A DNA stretch of 38,769 nucleotides from Desulforhopalus sp. Its GTDB lineage: Bacteria > Desulfobacterota > Desulfobulbia > Desulfobulbales > Desulfocapsaceae. The DNA lies in NCBI GenBank assembly GCA_013139415.1, contig WTAT01000528.1, positions 1 to 38,769 on the forward strand. Direction: 5' to 3'. Position 1 is the first letter of the stretch; every line of letters begins with the position of its first letter. Below are positions 9,503 through 19,666 of this stretch, piece after piece. The position numbers were made by a program, and so were the translations under genes. The notes under the pieces are model-generated. The model worked only from the letters and a program-made list of their open reading frames with translations. It made no database searches and had not been told where the DNA came from.

Positions 9503-10570
9503 GTGCTTCAAACATTATTCATTTCAGTATCCCTTGCCATTACTATCTCTGCCCTCTGTTCTATCTGCGAGGCCGTACTGTATACTGTTACCGCGAGTCA
9601 GGTCGAAATGCTGAAAAAGAGTGGTCATTCCGCAGCCGTACATCTACAAGATCTCCGTTCAGACATTGAGCAACCAATAACAGCAATACTTACCCTGAAC
9701 ACTATTGCCAACACCATTGGGGCTTCCGTTGCCGGGGCTGCAGCCGCTAAACTTTTCGGTGACGAGAACCTTATCCTCTTCTCTGCAGTCTTCACCCTGT
9801 CGATTCTCATTTTTTCCGAAATTTTACCGAAAACTATCGGAGTTGTCTATGCCTACAAACTAGCGCCTATTATAACCTACCCCTTGCGTGCCATGATCTT
9901 CCTGCTCAAACCAATAGTCTGGATGTCGAGATCTATGACCAAACTGCTCCCGCAGAAAGTTGAGGAAACGATATCCGCTCAAGAAATACAGACTATTGCT
10001 GATCTTTCCAGACAATCAGGTGACATCGAAGAAAATGAGGCCATGATTATTAACAACATACTCGACCTGAAAGACAAAATTGTCCGGCAGGTGATGACAC
10101 CGCGAACAGTAACCTTTTCCATAAATGAGCATATAACCGTCGGTAATGCCATGGCCACGCTGACCGAATTAAGCAGCCACAGCCGTATCCCAATTTATAA
10201 ACACGAACCGGACAATGTTACAGGAATTGTCATGCGTAAAGACGTTCTTCAGGCCGCCGCAGAAGGAAAAAATAAGTTTACCCTATCAAGATTCAAACGA
10301 CCTGCCCATTTTGTCCCGGAAACGGCGCCACTCCATCTCATCCTCATTGATTTTTTCGACCGGAGACAACATCTTTTTATCGTTGTTGACGAGTACGGAA
10401 CAATGACGGGGGTTATTTCCATGGAAGATGTGCTGGAAGAAATTATAGGCCGGGAGATTATTGACGAATCAGATAAAACAAAAGATATGCGGGAACTCGC
10501 CAGATCCAAAAACCTTGAATCACGCCGAAAACTGAAGAAAAATGGGCCTAAAGACCAGCCAGGGAAATGA
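9503..10570 (+). CDS. CNNM (DUF21)/CBS-domain transporter, hemolysin/CorC family
   Basis: GTG start; four hydrophobic segments followed by CBS-type region 'VRQVMTPRTVTFSINEHITVGNAM...SRIPIYKHEPDNVTGIVMRKDVL' and 'HLFIVVDEYGTMTGVISMEDVLEEIIGREIIDE'. Confidence 0.9.
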   Translation: MLQTLFISVSLAITISALCSICEAVLYTVTASQVEMLKKSGHSAAVHLQDLRSDIEQPITAILTLNTIANTIGASVAGAAAAKLFGDENLILFSAVFTLSILIFSEILPKTIGVVYAYKLAPIITYPLRAMIFLLKPIVWMSRSMTKLLPQKVEETISAQEIQTIADLSRQSGDIEENEAMIINNILDLKDKIVRQVMTPRTVTFSINEHITVGNAMATLTELSSHSRIPIYKHEPDNVTGIVMRKDVLQAAAEGKNKFTLSRFKRPAHFVPETAPLHLILIDFFDRRQHLFIVVDEYGTMTGVISMEDVLEEIIGREIIDESDKTKDMRELARSKNLESRRKLKKNGPKDQPGK

Positions 10571-10674
10571 CTGTCCAAAAGGTAGCATAGGGTTAAATTC
10601 TTTCTTCTACGTCGAAGTGCACAAAGACTCAAAGAGAATTATCAATCATGAAAAGGGCATTCTCGGACAGCCTC

Positions 10675-11766
10675 CTAGTTTATTGCCGCCAGACGAAGGG
10701 TAATATCAAGTGTCTCCCCGTTTCTGAGGATGGTAAATAGAACTTCCGCACCAACCCTAAAACGTTCAAGCTCGGTGAGCAAATCCTCGAAAGATCTGAT
10801 CTGTACTCCTGCAACAGCGATGATGATATCGCCGAGGATAATTTCTCCACGATATTGTGTCGTCGGCTGCAACCCTGCTTTTTCAGCTGGTCCGCCTCGT
10901 TCAACGTTCAGAACCAACACCCCTTCAATACCAAGCCTTTTGGTCACCCGTTCATCAGCAAGTGTTGCACCAATCCCAGGACGGATAATTCTGCCATGCT
11001 TAATAAGCTGAGGAACGATACTATTGACTATGTCGACCGCGACGGCGAAACCAATCCCCGCATATGCACCTGAGGGACTATAAATTGCCGTATTTACTCC
11101 AATAAGTCTCCCTGCACTATCAAGGAGTGGCCCCCCTGAGTTCCCTGGGTTGATGGCGGCATCAGTCTGAATAACCCCGTGGATCACCCTGCCGGTAACA
11201 GCTTTGATCTCCCGGTTAAGAGCAGAAATTATGCCGGAGGTTATAGTTTGATCGAGTCCAAAAGGGTTTCCGATGGCAAACACTTTCTGGCCGACGAGCA
11301 AGTCTCTAGAGCTTCCTATGGCAATCGGTTTCAACCGATGACTTGGTGCATCTATCTGTAAGACCGCGATGTCTTTATCAGGTGCTGCTCCAACCAAAAC
11401 TGCCTTCCAGGTCGAGTTATCGGCCATAGTGACCTGAACCCGATTCGCGTCGCTTATAACATGGTAGTTGGTAACTATTCGCCCCTGATCGTCCCAGATA
11501 AAACCAGAACCAGTCCCTTGCGGAATTTCAACAGCATTTAGGGAAAATAATCCACGTCTTACAGCAATACTTGTTACATACACAACCGCCGGAGAATTGG
11601 CCCGGAAGATGTCAATGGTATTGACCTCATCAGCAGCGAGGTCGCCCCGGGCGGTGACTGCTCGAGGTTCAGCATTATAGGTGCTTACAAACCTTTTAAT
11701 TGGCACAAACAGAAGCCAGGCAGCCAGGCAGGCAACAACAATAAGTGCAACAGGTGACGTTCTCAT
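10675..11766 (-). CDS. trypsin-like serine protease with PDZ domain (DegS/HtrA family)
   Basis: 'TGSGFIWDDQGRIVTNYHVI', 'DKDIAVLQI', 'IQTDAAINPGNSGGPLLDSAGRLIGVNTAI' catalytic triad motifs; C-terminal PDZ. Confidence 0.92.
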   Translation of the reverse strand: MRTSPVALIVVACLAAWLLFVPIKRFVSTYNAEPRAVTARGDLAADEVNTIDIFRANSPAVVYVTSIAVRRGLFSLNAVEIPQGTGSGFIWDDQGRIVTNYHVISDANRVQVTMADNSTWKAVLVGAAPDKDIAVLQIDAPSHRLKPIAIGSSRDLLVGQKVFAIGNPFGLDQTITSGIISALNREIKAVTGRVIHGVIQTDAAINPGNSGGPLLDSAGRLIGVNTAIYSPSGAYAGIGFAVAVDIVNSIVPQLIKHGRIIRPGIGATLADERVTKRLGIEGVLVLNVERGGPAEKAGLQPTTQYRGEIILGDIIIAVAGVQIRSFEDLLTELERFRVGAEVLFTILRNGETLDITLRLAAIN

Positions 11767-11809
11767 GGGATGAAATGGCTCACTGAATTATTTCGATTTC
11801 TACCAGAAG

Positions 11810-13210
11810 TTATAATTTGAGAAAGAGCTTGGCAATTGAAAAGTACATAAGGACCCCGAGAATATCAATGGAGGTTGTGACAAAGGGTCCGGTTGCAATT
11901 GCCGCATCGACATCAAACCTCTTCAAGATAAGTGGAATCATCGTCCCTAATGTAGCAGACATTACCATACAGAAGAAAATAGACAGGCCAACGACAACAC
12001 CTAAAAGAGCAGGTTCCGGGAACCCCAGAAAGGCAACGACTCCCAAAAACAAACCGTATATGAGCCCCAGTATGAGACCCACTCGCATCTCTTTCAGCAC
12101 AACGCGATAGGATTCGTCAAGATTTATCCGGCCGGTTGCAATGCCTCGCACCACAATTGTGGAGGACTGGGTGGCAATATTGCCTCCCATACCAATAACA
12201 ACAGGAATAAAGGATGCCAAAGCAATCATCTTTGAAAGTTCATCCTCAAAGGCCCCGATAATGAGCATCGCCATTACTCCGCCTATCCATGAGGCAAACA
12301 ACCACGGCGCCCTGATAAAGGCGCTCTCCCTGGTCGGTTTCAGTAAAATCTCACTATCCTTTCCTGCACCTGCCATCTGCAGGAATTCTTCAGAGGCCTC
12401 CTCCCTGATAACGTCAATAATATCATCAACTGTAACTATACCTACCAGGGTATAATTTGAGTCCACCACCGGTACAGCCAGGATGTTATATTTGGCAACA
12501 ACGTGGGCAACTTCTCCCTGGTTAGTGTCGGTCGTAACCGAAAGGACATTGGGATTCATGATTTCTTTTAGTTGTCGCTCTTCGGGATGCATCAGCAATT
12601 CCCTTAAAGAAACTACTCCGGACAGTTTATGGTCGCCGTGTGTGATGTAAAGATAAAATACCATCTCTTTTTCTTCACTTCGTTTCTGCACTTTTTTTAT
12701 GGCCTCACTGACCACCTGTTCCTCATCAAGATACATGAAATCGGGAGACATCAGCCCACCGGCCGTCTCAGGATCATACTGCAGAAGTTCTTCAACTTCA
12801 TCCCGATCCTTTTTACCCATGTGTTCTCTGATTTCGTCGGCAATCGTACCAGAAAGAACTTCCAGAATATCCACCGCGTCATCAGATGGCATATCAGAGA
12901 GAATTTCCGCCATATACTGCGGGGTGAGCCCCTCGACCAATTCCGTGACAAGCAGGCCATCCAGTTCGCTTAAAAAAGATCCGACAAAGTCCGTTTTAAC
13001 TATAATATTGAAAACAGCAGTCCTTTCAGTCTCTGTCAAATGCCTGTAGACCCAGGCCATATCGGCGGGATGGGTTTTCCTGATGAGTTTCTTCAGATGC
13101 TCAATCGCCCCACGCCTGTTTAAGCGTCTGACCATATCGAGGATAACTATCCCTTCATTACCGATTAATTCTTTTTTCTTTTTAACTTCCATAGCTGTAC
13201 CGTAGCACAT
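11810..13210 (-). CDS. mgtE: magnesium transporter MgtE
   Basis: N-domain repeats, CBS pair ('ILAVPVVDSNYTLVGIVTVDDIIDVIREEASEE'), membrane region 'VVIGMGGNIATQSSTIVVRGIATG'. Confidence 0.95.
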   Translation of the reverse strand: MCYGTAMEVKKKKELIGNEGIVILDMVRRLNRRGAIEHLKKLIRKTHPADMAWVYRHLTETERTAVFNIIVKTDFVGSFLSELDGLLVTELVEGLTPQYMAEILSDMPSDDAVDILEVLSGTIADEIREHMGKKDRDEVEELLQYDPETAGGLMSPDFMYLDEEQVVSEAIKKVQKRSEEKEMVFYLYITHGDHKLSGVVSLRELLMHPEERQLKEIMNPNVLSVTTDTNQGEVAHVVAKYNILAVPVVDSNYTLVGIVTVDDIIDVIREEASEEFLQMAGAGKDSEILLKPTRESAFIRAPWLFASWIGGVMAMLIIGAFEDELSKMIALASFIPVVIGMGGNIATQSSTIVVRGIATGRINLDESYRVVLKEMRVGLILGLIYGLFLGVVAFLGFPEPALLGVVVGLSIFFCMVMSATLGTMIPLILKRFDVDAAIATGPFVTTSIDILGVLMYFSIAKLFLKL

Positions 13211-13424
13211 TGTAATTTAAAGGGATTAACTCGGAGCTTCGAATAGGCACATTGACTTGTGTATCTTGAATATTTTGCTTTTTCGTTCCAAGTCCAGGGG
13301 CGTAAAAATGCAATTAATCAAGGTGACCATGTGAAAATGCACTCTACCTGCATTTACTCACCTAGGTCAATTTCAATTTCTTTTTCTAACTAAATTAACT
13401 AACCCCGGTAAACGGGAAAAAAGA

Positions 13425-13524
13425 GCACCCCTCAGGTAAGCGACAGACTCCGAGGGGGTATTGAACTGAATGACAGGAAATCAGGAGTACTCAGTTTAGT
13501 GCCCCCTTGAGGGGTAAGGTACTA
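13425..13524. repeat. Interspersed GC-hairpin repeat family 1, copy B
   Basis: 43/44 identity with copy A; 'gggtattgaactgaatgacagg' shared with the reverse complement of copy D. Confidence 0.8.
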
Positions 13525-13533
13525 AAAATCTGA

Positions 13534-13752
13534 TTATTGAAAGAGAGATGTTTTTTGAACAACGAAAATAATCGTTAACCCTATTACCATGGCCAGAAGC
13601 CCCATTGACCGTAGCTGGCTGGGATTAATGTCACTCAATTTTTTTAGCCAGTCCTGCATTGCCTCTGGTGCAGCAACGTAAGGCAAACCTTCCAGAATCA
13701 AAACAAGACCGATAAGTAGCGCAAGTAATTTCATAACGGGCTTATTTAACAA
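13534..13752 (-). CDS. DUF2065 family membrane protein (YjeT-like)
   Basis: 'LLALLIGLVLILEGLPYVAAPEAMQDWLKKLSDINPSQLRSMGLLAMVIGLTII'. Confidence 0.85.
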   Translation of the reverse strand: MLNKPVMKLLALLIGLVLILEGLPYVAAPEAMQDWLKKLSDINPSQLRSMGLLAMVIGLTIIFVVQKTSLFQ

Positions 13753-13931
13753 AACCCATGAAATATTTCAACATGGACTTAGCAAAGCTTTCGTATCCAT
13801 CAATATTTATCGTGATTTGATGCAATTGCATTGCTTTTTTAGAGTTCCCTTAATATTATATATTGTTATATACTCCACAAAACTGATCTATGTCCTGATC
13901 CAAAATATATCAAAATCTACAATCATTAAAT

Positions 13932-14984
13932 ATGAGCGAAACAACTAAGAGTAAATACAGTGAAGCTGGTGTTGATATCGACAAAGGCAATGCATTCATC
14001 GAAGATATCAAAGAGATCGTTGCATCAACTCATCAGCGGAGCGTTCTGGGAGGGATCGGCGGTTTCTCTTCCCATATTGCCATCGATACCAACAAATATA
14101 ATAAGCCGGTTATCGTCAATTCAACCGATGGTGTCGGAACCAAGCTTGCTGTCGCTCATCTCTGCAACAAACACGACACCATTGGAATTGACCTTGTTGC
14201 AATGTGTGTGAACGACTTAGTGGTTGGTGGAGCTGTACCTTTATGTTTTCTCGATTATTTTGCCGTCGGTAAACTGGAATTATCCATCGCCAAAGAAGTT
14301 ATTACTGGTATTGCCGAAGGTTGCAGACAGGCACAATGTTCGCTCGTTGGTGGCGAAACGGCCGAAATGCCGGGACTGTATAAGGACAAGGACTACGATC
14401 TTGCAGGGTTTGTTACCGGAATTGTCGACCGGGATTCAATTATTGACGGATCGGATATCCGTGCCGGAGACCAGATCATCGGCCTTACTTCCAGCGGTCT
14501 TCATTCCAACGGCTTTTCTCTGGTGCGAAAAATTTGTTTTGCCGATCATAAGCTGGATGTCAAACAGCACATCGACGAACTGGGTTGTGAGCTGGGCGAA
14601 GAGTTACTGAAGCCGACCAAAATCTATGTCCAGGCGGTCCTCAATGTTCTGAAAAACTACCCATTAAATGGCATGGTGCATAATACTGGTGGCGGTTTCA
14701 TCGACAATATTCCCCGCATTCTGCCAAAAGGTTATAAGGCTGTCCTTAATACATCAAGCTGGCCCTTACCACCTATTTTTCCATTCCTGCAAAAATTAGG
14801 TGACGTTCCACAGGACGAAATGTACCGCACTTTCAATATGGGAATCGGGTTGCTTGTGATCGTCAATGAAGCTCAAGCGAAAGATATTCGTCATCACTTT
14901 GAAGCAGTCGGTGAAGAGGCCTACATCATTGGCGAAATCGCGCCAATGGCTGTAGGAGAAACAGCCACTGTTGAGATACGATGA
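13932..14984 (+). CDS. purM: phosphoribosylformylglycinamidine cyclo-ligase
   Basis: 'VLGGIGGFSSHIAI', 'STDGVGTKLAVA', 'LVGGETAEMPGLY', 'MVHNTGGGFIDNIPRILP'. Confidence 0.96.
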   Translation: MSETTKSKYSEAGVDIDKGNAFIEDIKEIVASTHQRSVLGGIGGFSSHIAIDTNKYNKPVIVNSTDGVGTKLAVAHLCNKHDTIGIDLVAMCVNDLVVGGAVPLCFLDYFAVGKLELSIAKEVITGIAEGCRQAQCSLVGGETAEMPGLYKDKDYDLAGFVTGIVDRDSIIDGSDIRAGDQIIGLTSSGLHSNGFSLVRKICFADHKLDVKQHIDELGCELGEELLKPTKIYVQAVLNVLKNYPLNGMVHNTGGGFIDNIPRILPKGYKAVLNTSSWPLPPIFPFLQKLGDVPQDEMYRTFNMGIGLLVIVNEAQAKDIRHHFEAVGEEAYIIGEIAPMAVGETATVEIR

Positions 14985-15005
14985 CAACAGTCAGCATTTC
15001 TGCTG

Positions 15006-15052
15006 ACAAAACGGGGTGAGGCTGAGTAATAATCGGCCTTACCCCGTTTTGT
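15006..15052. terminator. Bidirectional rho-independent terminator between convergent purM and moaB-like genes
   Basis: 17-bp stem acaaaacggggtgaggc / gccttaccccgttttgt (one G.U), A-tract/T-tract on each side. Confidence 0.85.
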
Positions 15053-15057
15053 TTGAG

Positions 15058-15558
15058 TTATACAACTCCGCAGTCACTCTCCCCACCCCCGATTTTTTCC
15101 AGAGCGTGTGGGATAACAGGGAGAACGACCTCAAGATTTTCTTTAACTGCCTTCAAACTACCAGGCAGGTTTATAATCAGGCTCTCCTTTCGAATGCCAA
15201 CCTTCCCTCGGGAAAGCATGGCCCGTGAAGTTTTTAATAAACTTGCACTCCGCATAGCCTCGGCCATTCCGGGTATTTCACGTTCGATGACAGAAACCAT
15301 TGCCTCAGGGGTAATATCCGACGGGGAAACGCCAGTTCCACCGGTGGTCACAATGAGGGATATTTTTTGATCATCGACAAGTTCTATAAGACTGTCGATG
15401 ATTACCTGTTTGTTATCGGGGATAACACGGTAAGACTGTAAGATATAACCTTCTTCGGCCAACCTTTTCTGAAGATAGGGCCCACTTGTATCTTCCCTTT
15501 CCCCCCGGGCACCTTTGTCGCTCATTGTCAGTACAGCAAAGGAGTAGTTTTCGTGCAT
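15058..15558 (-). CDS. MogA/MoaB family molybdenum cofactor biosynthesis protein
   Basis: 'AVLTMSDKGARGEREDTSGP', 'LIVTTGGTGVSPSDITPEA', 'IINLPGSLKAVKENL'. Confidence 0.93.
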   Translation of the reverse strand: MHENYSFAVLTMSDKGARGEREDTSGPYLQKRLAEEGYILQSYRVIPDNKQVIIDSLIELVDDQKISLIVTTGGTGVSPSDITPEAMVSVIEREIPGMAEAMRSASLLKTSRAMLSRGKVGIRKESLIINLPGSLKAVKENLEVVLPVIPHALEKIGGGESDCGVV

Positions 15559-15576
15559 ATCAGTTCAGCTCTATCC

Positions 15577-17640
15577 TTAATTATTTTCTGCAGCTGTCTC
15601 AGCAACAATTTTCTCTGCGATTTGAGCCGGTACTTCTTCATAATGAGAAAAAGAGATATCGAAACTTCCAAGCCCCCCCGTCATTGAGGTAAGATCTGTT
15701 GCATAAGACAAAATTTCGGATTGGGGAACCTGTGCGTTAATAACCTCTAACCCATTAGCAGAATCCATCCCCATAACCTTGCCACGGCGGGAATTGAGGT
15801 CCCCCATCACATCGCCGACGCTCTCCTTGCCGACCTTGATTTCTATGTCCATATAGGGCTCAAGCAAAACCGGCCCGGCTTCCTGTGCACCTTTTTTGAA
15901 AGCAAGGGAGCCGGCAATTTTAAAAGCCATCTCCGAAGAATCAACATTATGGAAAGAACCGTCAACTAAAACAATCTTTACATCAATCAAGGGATATCCT
16001 GCCAAAACACCTTTCTCCATGGCTTCCTGAATACCTTTATCCACAGCCGGTCTGTATTGCTGCGGGATCACCCCCCCTACAATTTTATCTACGAACTCAT
16101 AACCACCGCCTGGTAGCGGTGAAATTTCTATCCAGCAATCACCAAATTGACCACGGCCACCACTTTGCTTTTTATGTTTCCCCTGTACTCTGGCGGTCGA
16201 TCGAATAGTTTCCATATACGGAATTTTCGGAGTACTAAGCTCCATTTGAACGCCAAATTTTCTCTTAATCTTAGAACCAACCACATCAAGATGTACTCTC
16301 CCAACACCGGACAAAAGCACCTGTTTGGTTTGCTCTTGCCTGGTAAGCCGTAATGTCAGATCCTCATCAAGCATTTTAGTGATGGAGCCAAAAACCTTTT
16401 CTTCGTCGCCTTTTTTGGCACTCACAGCAAAAGAAATTACAGGCTTTAAGGGCTCTGGAGCTTCTAATAACACAGGACTAGAAGCATCAGCCAGGGTGTC
16501 ACCAGTCCCGGTTTCTTTTAGTTTTGTAAGGGCAACAATCATTCCCGGCCCTGCACTATCGATCGGTTTCTGCTCTTTTCCTTCGAGTACATAGAGCTGT
16601 CCAAACCGTTCTGTGGTCTTCTTCGTGGAATTGTAGAAACTATCACCATCCAGAATGCCGCTGAATATTCTTAGGATAGTAAGCCGTCCGGCGTAAGGAT
16701 CGGCCATGGTTTTGAAAACCAGTGCCGTCAGGGGTTCTTCTGAAGTTGGTGCAATTTCAACGGTTTCTTCACCGTCTGCTTTTGTAGCTGAGATGGGCTG
16801 GCGATCAGATGGGCAAGGCATAAGATCATTGATAATATCAAGAAGTGGGGCAGTTCCCTTATTTAGAGTGGCGGCACAAACACAAACAGGGGCAATAGTC
16901 GCAGTCAATATGCCTGTTTTCAAACCTGCCAGCAACTCTGCCTCGGTCAGTTCACCTTCTTCCAGAAATTTTTCTATTAGCTCATCATCGGTTTCAGCAA
17001 CATTTTCCATCAATGTTTCGCGAAGCAGAGCCACTTCATCAGCCATTTCAGCCGGGATATCAGTTGATTTAACCCCACCCTTATCGCCATCAAACAAATA
17101 AGCCTTTCCGGTTACTAGATCTACATACCCCTTAAAATCATCCTCAGCACCAATAGGCAGTTGAATGACAACCGGATTAAACGCCAGTGACTCTTCGATT
17201 TCATCAATCGTTTTCTGAAAATCGGCTCGTTCACGATCCATTTTATTGATAGCAATTACAGTTGGTACGTTTCTCTCTTTTATAATATTCGAGAACTTAA
17301 TGGTCTGCCCCTTCACTCCAAGTACGGCACCGATTGTGAACAGTGCGCTGTCGCATACATGGGAAACAGAGACAGTCTCATTAAGAAAGTTATCATCACC
17401 AGGTGTGTCAATGAGAAACACACTGTGCTTTTTCCAGCTGTAATTATGGAAACTTGTGTTGATGGATATATTTCTGGCTATTTCTTCTTCTTCGTAATCC
17501 ATCGCTGAATTGCCGTCATCAACCTTACCGAGTCTGTTAATTTTCCCGGCCGTGAAAAGCATTGCCTCAGCAAGAGATGTTTTGCCACAATTACCATGAC
17601 CAATTATTGCTACATTCCTGACCATATTTGTTTCCTGCAT
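15577..17640 (-). CDS. elongation factor G-like GTPase (EF-G paralogue type)
   Basis: 'VAIIGHGNCGKTSLAEAML', 'LIDTPGDDNF', 'AINKMDRERADF', EF-G domains IV/V ('GGVIPQQYRPAVDKGIQEAMEKGVLAGYP'). Confidence 0.92.
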   Translation of the reverse strand: MQETNMVRNVAIIGHGNCGKTSLAEAMLFTAGKINRLGKVDDGNSAMDYEEEEIARNISINTSFHNYSWKKHSVFLIDTPGDDNFLNETVSVSHVCDSALFTIGAVLGVKGQTIKFSNIIKERNVPTVIAINKMDRERADFQKTIDEIEESLAFNPVVIQLPIGAEDDFKGYVDLVTGKAYLFDGDKGGVKSTDIPAEMADEVALLRETLMENVAETDDELIEKFLEEGELTEAELLAGLKTGILTATIAPVCVCAATLNKGTAPLLDIINDLMPCPSDRQPISATKADGEETVEIAPTSEEPLTALVFKTMADPYAGRLTILRIFSGILDGDSFYNSTKKTTERFGQLYVLEGKEQKPIDSAGPGMIVALTKLKETGTGDTLADASSPVLLEAPEPLKPVISFAVSAKKGDEEKVFGSITKMLDEDLTLRLTRQEQTKQVLLSGVGRVHLDVVGSKIKRKFGVQMELSTPKIPYMETIRSTARVQGKHKKQSGGRGQFGDCWIEISPLPGGGYEFVDKIVGGVIPQQYRPAVDKGIQEAMEKGVLAGYPLIDVKIVLVDGSFHNVDSSEMAFKIAGSLAFKKGAQEAGPVLLEPYMDIEIKVGKESVGDVMGDLNSRRGKVMGMDSANGLEVINAQVPQSEILSYATDLTSMTGGLGSFDISFSHYEEVPAQIAEKIVAETAAENN

Positions 17641-17847
17641 TTGTATCTCCTCTAAAACGACAATTTATCAATACCGTATCCAAATCACGACAAAACTCTC
17701 AACTCGCTCGAGCCTCCATTCGGTGCAAAAGACAGTACTCATATATTCAATTTCAAAAGACAAAGTCAAGAGAGAACAGCGATAGCAAAGTGTTTCAAAA
17801 AAAATATTTGTATAGAAGTACCTGATTCAAATCAAAATGATGATTTT

Positions 17848-19515
17848 GTGGCATATTTTTTATTATCGGGGTATTCTGGCAACCCGAATTACTATTTCAG
17901 ATTTTTCCCGGATAATTTTCAGTTGACTGATCAGACAGCAAATAAAAGCACAATAGCCAAATCAGCCGCCACCGTTGGCATTGCTGTGATGTGCAGTCGA
18001 ATCCTTGGACTTGTCAGAGAACAGGTGTTCGCTGGACTTTTTGGCGCCGGATACACCAACGATTCCTTTGTTGTAGCGTTCCGCATACCTAACCTTCTAA
18101 GGGATCTTTTCGGGGAAGGTGCGCTATCTGCCGCCTTCGTCACTGTTTTTTCGGCATACGACACGAACCGCTCCCGGGAGGATACCTGGAGGTTGGCGTC
18201 CAATGTTCTAACCTTTATCCTGATACTTCTAAGTATTATCACTTTACTAGGGATCTTTTTTGCCGATTCAATTGTCTCTCTTTTGGCACCGGATTTCAGT
18301 CTGATCGCCGGTAAGAGTGTTCTCACCATAAAACTCACTCAGATAATGATGCCCTTCCTCATTTTCATCTCACTTTCTGCGGTGGTAATGGGGATTTTAA
18401 ATACCAAGGGACGATTTTTTGTCCCGGCGATAGCCTCCAGCTTTTTCAATCTCGGCTCGGTGATTGGCGGAACCAGCCTGGCTTTTACCCTGCCACATTT
18501 TGGACAACCGGCCATAGTCGGAATGGCTATCGGCACACTTATCGGAGGAATGCTGCAACTCGGAATCCAGATCCCCTCATTGCTCAAAACCGGTTTTAGA
18601 TACAGGCCGACTATCGATCTTTCAGACCCCGGCTTGCGTCGGATTCTCAAACTGATGATTCCTGCAACCGTTGGGTTATCCGCCACCCAGATCAACATTT
18701 TCATCAACACCAACTTTGCCTCATCCTGCGCCGAAGGCTCCGTTTCCTGGCTCTATTATGCGTTCAGGCTTGTACAGCTGCCCATCGGCATTTTCGGTGT
18801 TGCTCTGTCGATCGCAATGTTGCCTATATTGGCCAAGCAGGCTGCAAAAAAAAATATAGCTGAAATGAAAAAAACCATGGTGTCGTCCCTCACCATGGTT
18901 TTTGCCTTAACCCTCCCAGCCACGGCCGGACTCATTGTCCTTGCGGAGCCGATTATCCGACTGATTTTTGAGCACGGCGCCTTTACCGCAAAAGACACCC
19001 TGGCAACGGCGCAGACACTGGCCCTTTATTCGGTGGGGCTGTTTGCTTATTCCTCAAACAAAGTGCTGGTACCCGCCTTTTACGCCCTCGACAAAACCCG
19101 TTATCCGGTCATTGCCAGCTTTATGGCGATTGTTATCAACATCATTATTATCAACCTGACTATTGACCGCTTTCAGCACTTGGCAATTGCTTTTTCCACT
19201 TCGTGCACAATGTTGATCAATTTTCTTTTTCTCATGATCGTATTATACAGGAACCTGAACGGTTTTCCCCTTGCTTACCTTTGCAAAAGCCTGCTGAAGA
19301 TAACATTTGCGACCCTGGCCCTTACCTGTTTACTCTGGTATTTGCTGCCATATTTTAATGCCTGGTTGCACGGTTCCGTCATCCACCAGAGTGGTTCGTT
19401 ATTGCTGCTCATCCTGTCAGCGGCTCTCTTGTATGGAGTGATTCTCCATTTATCTAAACTTGCAGAGATGAACATTTTAACGAAAATGATACGAACAAAA
19501 TTCCTCAAGAATTAA
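17848..19515 (+). CDS. murJ: lipid II flippase MurJ (MviN); true start may be further downstream
   Basis: 'MCSRILGLVREQVFAGLFGAGYTNDSFVVAFRIPNLLRDLFGEGALSAAFVTVF' MurJ signature; polytopic membrane protein. Confidence 0.94.
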   Translation: MAYFLLSGYSGNPNYYFRFFPDNFQLTDQTANKSTIAKSAATVGIAVMCSRILGLVREQVFAGLFGAGYTNDSFVVAFRIPNLLRDLFGEGALSAAFVTVFSAYDTNRSREDTWRLASNVLTFILILLSIITLLGIFFADSIVSLLAPDFSLIAGKSVLTIKLTQIMMPFLIFISLSAVVMGILNTKGRFFVPAIASSFFNLGSVIGGTSLAFTLPHFGQPAIVGMAIGTLIGGMLQLGIQIPSLLKTGFRYRPTIDLSDPGLRRILKLMIPATVGLSATQINIFINTNFASSCAEGSVSWLYYAFRLVQLPIGIFGVALSIAMLPILAKQAAKKNIAEMKKTMVSSLTMVFALTLPATAGLIVLAEPIIRLIFEHGAFTAKDTLATAQTLALYSVGLFAYSSNKVLVPAFYALDKTRYPVIASFMAIVINIIIINLTIDRFQHLAIAFSTSCTMLINFLFLMIVLYRNLNGFPLAYLCKSLLKITFATLALTCLLWYLLPYFNAWLHGSVIHQSGSLLLLILSAALLYGVILHLSKLAEMNILTKMIRTKFLKN

Positions 19516-19518
19516 ACT

Positions 19519-19639
19519 AGTTTCCGTCCGAAAACCAAGGATTTTGTTCGAGATCGAGGCATGCAAAAAAAATTTGAGCATAACGATGAGATTGGACAGG
19601 TAGCGTAGACTCCGAAAGAACAGTTTTCGGATGGGAACT
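19519..19639. repeat. Interspersed palindromic repeat family 2, copy 3 (loop-less derivative, inverted orientation)
   Basis: TIR agtttccgtccgaaaac / gttttcggatgggaact (15/17 complementary); 'ggattttgttcgagatcgaggcat' and 'aacgatgagattggaca' match the reverse complement of copy 2. Confidence 0.75.
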
Positions 19640-19666
19640 AATCCAGCACTTATTGGATTTCGTGTC

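Noticed and set aside
18339-18713. Long antisense ORFs inside murJ, fusA-like, mgtE and other genes
   Set aside because: Antisense to confident genes with no domain signatures; typical frame-shadow ORFs.
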